From the NCBI RefSeq assembly GCF_036327005.1, contig NZ_JAUGZK010000007.1:124001-188000 (forward strand): a DNA stretch of 64,000 bases, in the 5' to 3' direction. The DNA comes from Alkalimonas mucilaginosa. GTDB lineage: Bacteria > Pseudomonadota > Gammaproteobacteria > Enterobacterales > Alteromonadaceae. The position numbers and the translations under genes are program-made. This document shows, piece by piece, positions 42,697-50,911 of the stretch. The notes beneath the pieces are model-generated. The model was not told where the DNA came from. It was given only the letters and a program-made list of their open reading frames with translations, and made no database searches. Position 1 is the first letter of the stretch. Each line of letters starts with the position of its first letter.

Positions 42697-44262
42697 TTAA
42701 ATAGGTGGTAAGCCATACTGGCGTATTTTGTTCAGTAACTGCCGGTTATCGGGTAATGCCGCCGCCTGGTGGGCTCTGCGCTTGGCGTTTTCAGCAAATA
42801 ACTGATCGGCTTGTTGCACCAGCGATGGCTTTAAGTGGCTATAAGGCTGGGTATTCATATGCATACCGTACACAATGTACTGGTAACTGGCCGCCGGAAA
42901 CAGCACATCGCTGTGGGTAATATCCTGAGCTGATGGTACTTTGTGTTGCCATAGCTGCACCAACTGTTGCAACGGCTCGGGTATGCTGGAGGATTCACGA
43001 TGATCATGCCAGTAAGCATGATCGCTGCGTTTACTCAGTACATAATGCAACTTTAAAAACTCAATAATTTGCTGCCAATGCCGGGTAAAAGCCTGGTTCA
43101 TCCGTTCGGCAGCCAGCGTTAGCAAGGAGCCGGGCAGGGGCAATTGGGCAGAAAGGTAGTTGGCGCTCCACTCTACCAAGGCTAAGGCAGATGCCTCCAA
43201 CGGCTCGATAAAACCGGCTGCCATCCCAATAGCGACACAATTGTGGTGCCAGCATTTGTTGTAGTGTCCAGGCTTAAAGCTAAGTTTGCGCCAGTTAAGC
43301 TGGGCGGTATTGGTCACCCCGGATTGGTGCAAATAGCGCTGCAGCTGTTGCTCGGCCTGCTCGTCAGAGCAATGGGCGGAGGAATACACATGGCCCACAC
43401 CGCGGCGTGACTGCAGCCCTATGTCCCACACCCAGCCAGAGGGCTGAGCGGTAGAGACGGTACAGGAGGCGATAGCGGCATCAGGCTGATCATAAGGTAC
43501 TTGCAGCGCCAGGGCTGAATCGTTAAATAGCCGGTGTTGTTGCGGGACAAAAGGCACGGCGTAATGTTTGCCTAGCAGGAGCGAAGCCGAACCGCTGCAA
43601 TCGATGAACAGGTCGGCACTTATTACCGTGCCATCTGCGGTAACGAGAGTCGCAATATCACCGTTGGCGTTGTTGGTGATCTGCGCTATATGCGCTTTCA
43701 CATGGTGTACACCAAGCTTCTCAGTTGCATGTTGTTGTAACAGGTTACTGAATTTTCCGGCGTCCAGGTGATAACCATAATTATTGATAAAGCTGTATTC
43801 GGCGGTGGAAATTTGCTTTGGTGCCAGGCCGGCCGCACAGAGCCGGGGTTGCGGGCTGACGGCGTCAGCAAAAGCAACCTGCTGGCGAAAAGGTAACCAA
43901 TATGGGCAAATAGCCATCTCGGCTGTGCCTATCGGCAGACTGAAAGGATGAAAATAACTATCGGTGGTGTTCGTGCACCAATTAATAAACTGCGAACCCT
44001 GCTTAAAGCTGGCATCGCAGCTGTTTAGAAAATCGGTTTCGCTGATGCCAATACGTTGCAGTGTGTTGCGCATGGACGGCCAGGTGCCTTCACCTACACC
44101 AATAGAGGCAATATCGGGCGATTCAATCAGGGTAATCTGCAGCGTGGCAGGCGTGAGTAAGCGTCCCTGATCGGCATTGTGGTCAGCAGCCAGTATGGCC
44201 GCAGTTAACCAGCCTGCGGTTCCTCCACCGACAATCACTATCTGTTTAATCACTGTATCCAT
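42697..44262 (-). CDS. Flavin-dependent tryptophan-halogenase-like protein 2
   Basis: A 521-residue paralogue of the halogenase-like gene at 39363. GGGTAGW and the lysine K87 in ASFKQG are kept, but the GWxWxIP motif reads GWVWDIG and the Glu-Ser-Thr of the active site reads EPLEAS. It may therefore have a different substrate or be a non-halogenating flavoprotein. It is the first gene after the receptor terminator. Confidence 0.86.
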   Translation of the reverse strand: MDTVIKQIVIVGGGTAGWLTAAILAADHNADQGRLLTPATLQITLIESPDIASIGVGEGTWPSMRNTLQRIGISETDFLNSCDASFKQGSQFINWCTNTTDSYFHPFSLPIGTAEMAICPYWLPFRQQVAFADAVSPQPRLCAAGLAPKQISTAEYSFINNYGYHLDAGKFSNLLQQHATEKLGVHHVKAHIAQITNNANGDIATLVTADGTVISADLFIDCSGSASLLLGKHYAVPFVPQQHRLFNDSALALQVPYDQPDAAIASCTVSTAQPSGWVWDIGLQSRRGVGHVYSSAHCSDEQAEQQLQRYLHQSGVTNTAQLNWRKLSFKPGHYNKCWHHNCVAIGMAAGFIEPLEASALALVEWSANYLSAQLPLPGSLLTLAAERMNQAFTRHWQQIIEFLKLHYVLSKRSDHAYWHDHRESSSIPEPLQQLVQLWQHKVPSAQDITHSDVLFPAASYQYIVYGMHMNTQPYSHLKPSLVQQADQLFAENAKRRAHQAAALPDNRQLLNKIRQYGLPPI

Positions 44263-44364
44263 CTGATCATTACCGCTGTGAAGACCTGGTCAGGGCCTGG
44301 CTGTTATGCAGAACATAGTCAAGATAACGTATCTGCTGGCAGCATTGAAGTTATCGGTAAATAA

Positions 44365-44386
44365 AAGGCCATAATGCTATGGCCTT
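44365..44386 (-). terminator. Terminator behind the TonB receptor
   Basis: On the minus strand AAGGCCATA-GCAT-TATGGCCTT runs into TTATTTA. It separates the receptor from the halogenase operon, so the receptor is probably made in excess over the enzymes, with read-through. Confidence 0.75.
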
Positions 44387-44405
44387 GTTGGGTAGCGCCA
44401 TCTGG

Positions 44406-47378
44406 TCAGAACACGTAACGGGCACCAATGCTGTAGCGTGGGCCAGTTTCCACCAGGCTTAATACCTGCTCTTTAGCGCGGCCATGGATACGTTGGTATT
44501 CATTGGTGATATTTAATGCTTCCACATACAGGCTTAGCCCTTGTACCATTGGCAAGTCATAGCTGGCTGACACGTCAATCTGGGAATAAGCCTCGGTATA
44601 CTGCGGATTTGCACCGGTCTCCTGGCCACGTGAACTTAAGAACTGGTCCCGCCAGTTATAGGCGATACGAGCCTGAAAACCATTTTTTTCATAAAACAAC
44701 ACTGCGTTCGCCGTATCACTGATCCCCAGGATAGCCGGCTGATCTGCCAGAATAAAGTTGTTGTAATCATTCTCACTGTTCACCAGGGTGTAGTTGGCAA
44801 GTATCCCGAAGCCAGAGTCGCCAAACACATGTTGAATGGCAAACTCCCAGCCATCAATGACTTCAGATACACTGCTGTTTGATGGGGTGTCGATCCTAAA
44901 CACCAGGTCATTGTCTTCGCCGGCTACCCCGCTGATCACACCATTGGCGACATCAACACCCGGAGCATTCGGATAATTGGCGAAAATCCAGTTGCGGATA
45001 GCCTGTGCATCTGAACCGACCGCAGCTATAGCTTCAGCATATTTAGGGCCATTGACCGGGTTAGGAATATTGTAAATCGTCGATTCCACCACGGTGTTGC
45101 TGATAAAATTGGAGGTGTTTTTGCGGAAGTAACCCACAGAGACATAGCTTGAGGGAGCAAAGTACCATTCGGCCGAGAAGTCGATATTTTTTGACTCCAG
45201 TGGCAGCAGGCTTGGATTCCCCGCTGAGCCTCCACCACCACCGCGGTTGGCCAGGGTGTTCACCACGGTACCCCCTTGAATGGCTACATAGTCTGGGCGG
45301 CCAATGGTTTCACTGTAGGCGGCGCGCAATATCACATCGTCAATGATTTCAATATTGAAATTAATACTTGGCAGGAAGTAATTGTAGCTGCCTTTTTGGG
45401 TCTGGAGTTCGCGCAGGCCGCTGGCTTGCAATTCAATTTCGGTTTCAGCAATCCAGTTGGCACCATCGTAGCTGGCTACCGCAGAGGTAGAAGTGACGTT
45501 GGTTTTTTCGTAACGCATACCAATATGGAAATCATACTGCCGGCCATTGAAATCGGACTCGTAGTTGTACTGTAAAAACACCGACTGTGATTTCTCTTTG
45601 GTGTAACGGTCCACGTCGCTGGCGTAGTCCGTCGATGGGCAAAAATCGGTACCGCAATCTCCCGCACCCACATACCCGGCTGGTGTGTATAACATTTCAG
45701 CCCGATCTCTTAGCATGCCAAAGTTCCACATGAAAATACGATCTAGCACCTCGAACGTCTGGCCGGGTGCCAGTGAGAAATCACCGGTGCTGGTACTAAA
45801 TTTATCCTGAATGGTCTCTGCCGGAAAGAACGATTCGTCAAAGTCGCCGGCCTGACCAACACCACCCCAATCGTTACGCTGGACATTTACGGAGCGGGAG
45901 CGGTTATCCACATTGTTCAGTGCGATGCCAAAATCAATGCTGCCTCTTTGCTCAAACACATATTCACCGGTTAACTGATATTGACCGATTTCAGATTTAT
46001 TGGTGGCGTTACCAAATACGCTACCGGTCACCATCATATCGGACGGTTGTACACTGTTGCCGCCACCGACAGACAGCAAGGGCCGGGCGCCACTGAAATC
46101 TGTAGCTGCGCTGGTGCGAATAAATGCAGCAGTGCTCAGGGTATTATCTGAACCAAAGGCATTATTCGGTTTGAACTCGGCTGTGGATTGATGGGCATCA
46201 AAGGTCAGTTTCAGCGCATTGCTGGCTTGCCATTCGATGTTAAGACCCAGCGAGCCACTTTGGTTACGCACGCCATAATCGCCTGCGGCCATCGACAGGT
46301 CTGCTGCCGTATCATAGGTTTCAGAGTAAATCAGTGGTGATGCAACTGGCCCGTCAGTCCAGACGTTTTGTGATGGGGCAAAGGTAAACCACGCCGACAC
46401 GTCGTTGTATTGCGTGTCGATGTCATTGCGCATATAGGTGTAATCCAACGTTGTTTTGAGGGTATCGGTCGGCGCATATTGCAGCACTAACTGACCATTG
46501 GTACGTACCCGCTGCTGTTCTTCAAATTTGTATATGGTGGTTTGTGGTACTGAATACACATCATTCGGGCCCGGACGGTTCACCTGGTTTTGCTGTGGCA
46601 CGCCCCCCCAGTCGGCATTATCGCCTGACCAATCATTGTCGGTGATCCCGGGAAAGCTACGCCAGCCGGTACCCACGTTGGCTTGTTGACTGCCACTGTC
46701 ACGCTCCTGATAGCTGGCTGCAATCAACACACCAAACTTATTATTATCAAAGGTTGTTGAATAAATGCCCGAAAGCTCTGGTGTGATCGATGAGCCTCGT
46801 TCTGATGAGGTGTCATGCACACCGGCAATACTCAGCAGAGCTCTGTCACCACCGGCCGACAGTGGCCGCAATGTTTGAATATCAATGGTGGAACCAATAC
46901 CACCTGTTGGGTTGGAAGCGAAACTGGTTTTATGGACTTCAGCCCCGCTGATTAAATCTGAGGCGATGTTGGCAAAGTCGAATGACCGTGAGCCGGTTGT
47001 GACCGGCATTTGTCGGCCATTGAGTGTGACCAGATTGTAGTCGGCGCCAAAGCCCCGAACAGACACTTTGCTGCCTTCGCCATTGACGCGATCGATGGAC
47101 ACGCCACTGATCCGTTGCAGCGATTCTGCCAGATTGGTGTCGGGAAATTTACCGATATCTTCTGCTGAAATGGCATCAACGATACCGGTTGAACTGCGTT
47201 TAACGGCCATAGAGTTGGTTAAGCTGCCACGAATACCTGTTACGGCAATCACCTCGATATCTGTAGCTGGCTCTGCAGCCAGGGCATCCTGAGCCAGGCT
47301 GGGTAGTGAGACGCCCATACCCAGAATTAAAGATAAGCTGGTAGCCAGTCTGGTCTTTCTAAAAGTGTGCGGTTTCAT
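44406..47378 (-). CDS. TonB-dependent receptor, carbohydrate type
   Basis: A 990-residue outer-membrane receptor. Signal peptide (residues 1-30), TonB box region DIEVIAVTG, plug domain (EDIGKFPDTNLAESLQRISG) and a 22-strand barrel ending ...YSIGARYVF. The plug sequence is typical of the large sugar receptors of Alteromonadales and Caulobacter. The start is ATG at 47378 with AGGGA upstream. A LacI operator overlaps its promoter. It probably imports a beta-glucan-derived oligosaccharide. Confidence 0.94.
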   Translation of the reverse strand: MKPHTFRKTRLATSLSLILGMGVSLPSLAQDALAAEPATDIEVIAVTGIRGSLTNSMAVKRSSTGIVDAISAEDIGKFPDTNLAESLQRISGVSIDRVNGEGSKVSVRGFGADYNLVTLNGRQMPVTTGSRSFDFANIASDLISGAEVHKTSFASNPTGGIGSTIDIQTLRPLSAGGDRALLSIAGVHDTSSERGSSITPELSGIYSTTFDNNKFGVLIAASYQERDSGSQQANVGTGWRSFPGITDNDWSGDNADWGGVPQQNQVNRPGPNDVYSVPQTTIYKFEEQQRVRTNGQLVLQYAPTDTLKTTLDYTYMRNDIDTQYNDVSAWFTFAPSQNVWTDGPVASPLIYSETYDTAADLSMAAGDYGVRNQSGSLGLNIEWQASNALKLTFDAHQSTAEFKPNNAFGSDNTLSTAAFIRTSAATDFSGARPLLSVGGGNSVQPSDMMVTGSVFGNATNKSEIGQYQLTGEYVFEQRGSIDFGIALNNVDNRSRSVNVQRNDWGGVGQAGDFDESFFPAETIQDKFSTSTGDFSLAPGQTFEVLDRIFMWNFGMLRDRAEMLYTPAGYVGAGDCGTDFCPSTDYASDVDRYTKEKSQSVFLQYNYESDFNGRQYDFHIGMRYEKTNVTSTSAVASYDGANWIAETEIELQASGLRELQTQKGSYNYFLPSINFNIEIIDDVILRAAYSETIGRPDYVAIQGGTVVNTLANRGGGGGSAGNPSLLPLESKNIDFSAEWYFAPSSYVSVGYFRKNTSNFISNTVVESTIYNIPNPVNGPKYAEAIAAVGSDAQAIRNWIFANYPNAPGVDVANGVISGVAGEDNDLVFRIDTPSNSSVSEVIDGWEFAIQHVFGDSGFGILANYTLVNSENDYNNFILADQPAILGISDTANAVLFYEKNGFQARIAYNWRDQFLSSRGQETGANPQYTEAYSQIDVSASYDLPMVQGLSLYVEALNITNEYQRIHGRAKEQVLSLVETGPRYSIGARYVF

Positions 47379-47460
47379 GTTAATTCCCTGTCGACAATAT
47401 TTGGTTCTTGTTTTTAATAAAGTAGTCGCCAGACAGGTGGCCAATACTTCAAGACTCAAC

Positions 47461-47505
47461 TGTAAGCGCTTTCATAAAGTTAGGTGATTTTTTTTCAGTC
47501 GTCAA
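47461..47505 (-). promoter_or_regulatory. Promoter and LacI operator of the receptor gene
   Basis: On the minus strand TTGACG (47505-47500) and TAACTT (47482-47477) are 17 bp apart, and TGAAAGCGCTTACA (47474-47461) follows directly over the probable start site. The layout is that of a repressed promoter. Confidence 0.75.
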
Positions 47506-47673
47506 TACAAAAAGATTAATTTATAAGCGATATATTTAAAAGTCTTTATTTATCAATTAGAAGTGATTTATTTTTTGGCTTTCCCAACGTCCTTTGGGTG
47601 GTGGTTTTGATTTTTTATTGTGCAATTTGGAGCGGGGCCATTGTCTGTGGAGTGGGTGATTAATTAAATGATT

Positions 47674-47687
47674 TGGAAGCGCTTACA
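47674..47687. promoter_or_regulatory. Third LacI operator, between receptor and hxpB
   Basis: TGGAAGCGCTTACA is a near-perfect palindrome with the AAGCGCTT core. It lies 220 bases upstream of hxpB in the 515-base AT-rich gap 47379-47893, which contains no credible gene. It could serve hxpB or act as a second (looping) site for the receptor promoter. Confidence 0.7.
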
Positions 47688-47893
47688 TTGTCATTTTAAC
47701 TTGGCTGTTTATGCATGCGTTTGCTTGAACTATGTGCTGGCGCATAACTCTGATGCATCAGCTTGGGTGGTTCGTGGGGAGTTTGCCGCAGCTAACTGGC
47801 AGCACAGGCAAGCTGTGATTATGGCGGCATGCGTTGTAAAATGGCTGTTGCATGCGTTGGTTTCTGGCGTGCAGTTTTTAGCAGGAGAGCACA

Positions 47894-48553
47894 GTGGTAA
47901 AAGCAGTAATTTTTGATATGGATGGAGTACTGATAGACTCCGAGCCTATGTGGCAACAGGCCGAGCTGGATGTGTTTGGCCGCCTTGGCGTAACATTGCA
48001 ACCGCATCAAACCAAACAAACTGCGGGCATGACTACCCGGGCTGTTACCGAATACTGGTACCAGCAATCGCCCTGGCAAGGTGTAAGCCTGGCCGATACT
48101 GAAGCGGCAGTGATTTCCCAGGTGGCGCAATCCATAGCCAGCCGGGGCGAGGCCAAGAAAGGGGTGCTGCGATTATTGCAGCAATTACAACAGCAACAGT
48201 TGCCGACGGCGCTGGCTACCAATTCATCGCAGTACCTGATGGATACCACCCTCGATACTTTAGCCATTCGGCATTATTTTGCTGCACACTGTTGTGTCGA
48301 GATGGTGGCACAAGGCAAGCCAGCCCCGGATATTTACTTGCTGGCTGCCAGTAAACTGGAGGTAGCTCCCGCCGACTGCCTGGTATTTGAAGACTCTTAT
48401 ACCGGTATCAGTGCGGCCAAAGCCGCGGGTATGACCGTGATCGCGATTCCGGCAGCCGAAGAATGGCAGCATGAAAAATTTGCCATTGCCGATGCCAAAA
48501 TAAGGTGTCTGAGTGAATTTGATTTTTCAAGCTGGTCATTGCCGCTGCGGTAA
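47894..48553 (+). CDS. hxpB: HAD sugar-phosphate phosphatase, HxpB type
   Basis: A 219-residue HAD hydrolase of the beta-phosphoglucomutase/YniC branch. DMDGVLIDSEPMW holds the nucleophile Asp, followed by ATNSS, GKPAPD and FEDSYTGI. It resembles Escherichia HxpB, which removes phosphate from hexitol and 2-deoxyglucose phosphates. Start is a GTG with GGAGAG upstream. Next to the sugar locus it may clear sugar-phosphate by-products. Confidence 0.82.
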   Translation: MVKAVIFDMDGVLIDSEPMWQQAELDVFGRLGVTLQPHQTKQTAGMTTRAVTEYWYQQSPWQGVSLADTEAAVISQVAQSIASRGEAKKGVLRLLQQLQQQQLPTALATNSSQYLMDTTLDTLAIRHYFAAHCCVEMVAQGKPAPDIYLLAASKLEVAPADCLVFEDSYTGISAAKAAGMTVIAIPAAEEWQHEKFAIADAKIRCLSEFDFSSWSLPLR

Positions 48554-48627
48554 CTATGAGCAGCGTTGCGGCCGCAACATGGTAGCCGTAAAATACTTGC
48601 AGGTGAACCCCACAAGCTTTGTACTGA

Positions 48628-48921
48628 TTACATTCGTTTCCACCTCAGCCATGCTGGCTGATAACTTAGCAATAAAGCAATAATCAAGGCTGCGACAGTG
48701 CAATAGCCGAGCCAGAGCAGTAGGGCAGTGGCAAAGTCCAGCCAGAAGAACAGCAACGTAAAACTCAGCAGCAATAGTCCGGCCCCAGCTTGCCGGCTGC
48801 GCTTTTCAGCGCTTGCTGACAGGGCCTTTCCCCAGATTTGTTTGCCATGCCTTGCCATGGCTTGGGCCAGTAGAACGAATGACCAGAGTATCAGAGCAAA
48901 CACCAGCGTATTGAACATCAT
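48628..48921 (-). CDS. DUF3325 membrane protein
   Basis: A 97-residue three-helix protein of the DUF3325 type, last gene of the siderophore operon. The ATG at 48921 has AGGAGG upstream and overlaps the previous stop by 4 bases. Function unknown; linked to iron uptake by context. Confidence 0.78.
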   Translation of the reverse strand: MMFNTLVFALILWSFVLLAQAMARHGKQIWGKALSASAEKRSRQAGAGLLLLSFTLLFFWLDFATALLLWLGYCTVAALIIALLLSYQPAWLRWKRM

Positions 48922-49268
48922 GCATTGCCTCCTTGCAGCCAATAATTCAGCACGAAGCAAGTCGCTGTCAGGAGTACTAGCCAGATGCTGGTACTCAACA
49001 ACTTACGGCTGGCGATCACCGCTATTATCAGCAGGCTATAGAGCAAAAAGCTAAGCAGTATAGCGCCCATTAAGCTGTTGCTAAATGTCCATCCCAACCA
49101 TAGCTGGCCAAGGCGGGCGCACAGGCTAATGACGGCGATGGTGCAGAGGTAACCGCCAAGGCTTGCCAGCAACAGGCGCCAGATTAAAGAAAGTATGGTC
49201 GTAAAGGAGAACTTGCTGCTGGATTTTCTGGCCGCCTTTGCAGTCTTTGTATGGTCTGTGGCTATCAT
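48918..49268 (-). CDS. DUF3649 membrane protein
   Basis: A 116-residue protein with three hydrophobic helices after a polar N-terminus, fitting DUF3649. It overlaps PepSY and DUF3325 genes by 4 bases on each side. This gene order recurs behind siderophore receptors. Confidence 0.75.
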   Translation of the reverse strand: MIATDHTKTAKAARKSSSKFSFTTILSLIWRLLLASLGGYLCTIAVISLCARLGQLWLGWTFSNSLMGAILLSFLLYSLLIIAVIASRKLLSTSIWLVLLTATCFVLNYWLQGGNA

Positions 49269-50818
49269 GCTTTCCCCCTTTGAATTACAGAGGCTGCCAT
49301 GGGTACTGTTTGCCGACGATGGTACAATACTCCGGCACTTAGCAAGCAAAGTATACCGGTTAACAGGAAGCAAAGATCAACGGCGGCAAAGACTCTCTGG
49401 CCCGATAGCAAACTATTGCCAAGGTGGTGTTGACTGGTCAGCAGGTTGAGGCCTGGTAATAGCAGAAATGCGCTGGCAAGAATGATGAGACCTTCCCGCC
49501 AGAGATATTTTGCATCACGCACCAGACTGTAAATTAACATCAGTAGCCAACCGGCAAAAAACACTTTGATTTCTGTTTCTGCCCGATTCTCCCATTGCAG
49601 AGGCAGCAGGCGGTTTGCCCAGAAATATAAAGCTATAGCCAATGGCAGGCCTAGCAAGGTCGCACCATTCAGGCTATGCACCAACTGCTGACCAAAAGTG
49701 TTGCTGGCTGCTTTTGCGCTGCGGCGGGCAGACCAGAGCACTAGTCCGCTGCCGATCATCGCTGTACCGGCTAAGCCTGAAAGAAAGTAGAGCCAGCGCA
49801 GCATAGGTTCGGCAAAACGACCAGCATGCAAATTGATAAGCGTCTGGCGAACCTTTTCAGGTGCAGAAGGTGTGGTTTGGTTGGGCAATTGTTCTGCTGT
49901 ACTTCCAGAGTAGCGCAGCAGTCGACTACCAGCGGTCAAGCTGGCTGTTGGGGATTCCCTCAGCTCCACCACCGAGGCTTGATCAGCCGGCTGAATAACA
50001 TTGATAAAGCTGATGTTTGCGCCACCCAATTGGTTTCTGGCATCGTCCAGAATAGTGCCGAGTGGTTGCAAAGGGCTCGCGATACCACTGGCAACAACCT
50101 CACTGCTGCGGCCCAGTTCATTAAAAAAGGCTTGTCTGTTGTCGTAATTGGCGGATATAGCCAGTGACATGTACAAAAACATCAGGGTGACGAGCCCGGT
50201 ATAGGTAATCATCAAATGAAAAGGCAGAGCCAGTACTGAAGTTAAAGTATGGGCATCCAGCCAGCTTTTATGCCCTTTTGACCATTGCAGGGTAAAGAAG
50301 TCTTTGAAGATTTTTTTGTGGATCACGACACCAGAAATCAATGCCAGTAACATCAAGATGCTACAAAACCCCACAATCCAACGAGCCCAGATTACTGGGA
50401 TATAATGTAGATCAAAATGAAAACGATAGAAAAACTGCCCACCACGACTATCTCTAGATACCGCAGGCTGACCTGTTCCATCCAGGCTAATTTGTTGGAA
50501 GCGTGGGCGGGGCTGATCGCCGTCGTTGATGACCGGTGCAGGCTGCCAGAATAAGTTGGTGGTCATGCCACGTTCGCCAGGCAGGACTATGGTCCAGCGT
50601 TCAGCGTCACTTGCATATTGCTCCAGGTACTGCTGAGCATGAAGGATAGCCTGCTCTGAACTGGCAGTCTCAGGCAGCTCAGGTTGCATCCAGCGGCTGA
50701 TTTCGTGTTGGAAATAGGCCAATGTACCGGTTAAAAATACGGCAAACAACACCCAGCCTACCACTAAGCCAGCCCAGGTGTGCAGCCAGTTCATGCTATC
50801 GATAAATCTTGATTTCAC
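49265..50818 (-). CDS. PepSY-associated membrane protein
   Basis: A 517-residue protein with PepSY-type helices: NWLHTWAGLVVGWVLFAVFLTG at the start, central HFHFDLH-like periplasmic part and four further helices. Such proteins are thought to reduce or release ferric siderophore at the inner membrane. It lies 93 bases behind the siderophore receptor, with a hairpin in the gap. Confidence 0.88.
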   Translation of the reverse strand: MKSRFIDSMNWLHTWAGLVVGWVLFAVFLTGTLAYFQHEISRWMQPELPETASSEQAILHAQQYLEQYASDAERWTIVLPGERGMTTNLFWQPAPVINDGDQPRPRFQQISLDGTGQPAVSRDSRGGQFFYRFHFDLHYIPVIWARWIVGFCSILMLLALISGVVIHKKIFKDFFTLQWSKGHKSWLDAHTLTSVLALPFHLMITYTGLVTLMFLYMSLAISANYDNRQAFFNELGRSSEVVASGIASPLQPLGTILDDARNQLGGANISFINVIQPADQASVVELRESPTASLTAGSRLLRYSGSTAEQLPNQTTPSAPEKVRQTLINLHAGRFAEPMLRWLYFLSGLAGTAMIGSGLVLWSARRSAKAASNTFGQQLVHSLNGATLLGLPLAIALYFWANRLLPLQWENRAETEIKVFFAGWLLMLIYSLVRDAKYLWREGLIILASAFLLLPGLNLLTSQHHLGNSLLSGQRVFAAVDLCFLLTGILCLLSAGVLYHRRQTVPMAASVIQRGKA

Positions 50819-50849
50819 GGTACGCTCTATTCCATCTGTTGTGATATTA

Positions 50850-50889
50850 CCTGGCTCTGGTCAGCTTGGTAGCGGGCTCCAGAGTCAGG
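50850..50889 (-). terminator. Intergenic hairpin in the siderophore operon
   Basis: CCTGGCTCTGG (50850-50860) pairs with CCAGAGTCAGG (50879-50889) with one mismatch. No T tract follows. It may attenuate or stabilise mRNA between receptor and PepSY gene. Confidence 0.5.
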
Positions 50890-50911
50890 TAGCATCAGGG
50901 CATTCTAAATG

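Noticed and set aside
47668..47916. 82-codon plus-strand frame before hxpB
   Set aside because: It begins inside the LacI operator, has no ribosome site and overlaps the hxpB start; composition is not gene-like.
48564..48580. GTTGCGGCCGCAAC palindrome behind hxpB
   Set aside because: A lone 14-bp palindrome without loop or T run; no regulator or terminator role can be supported.
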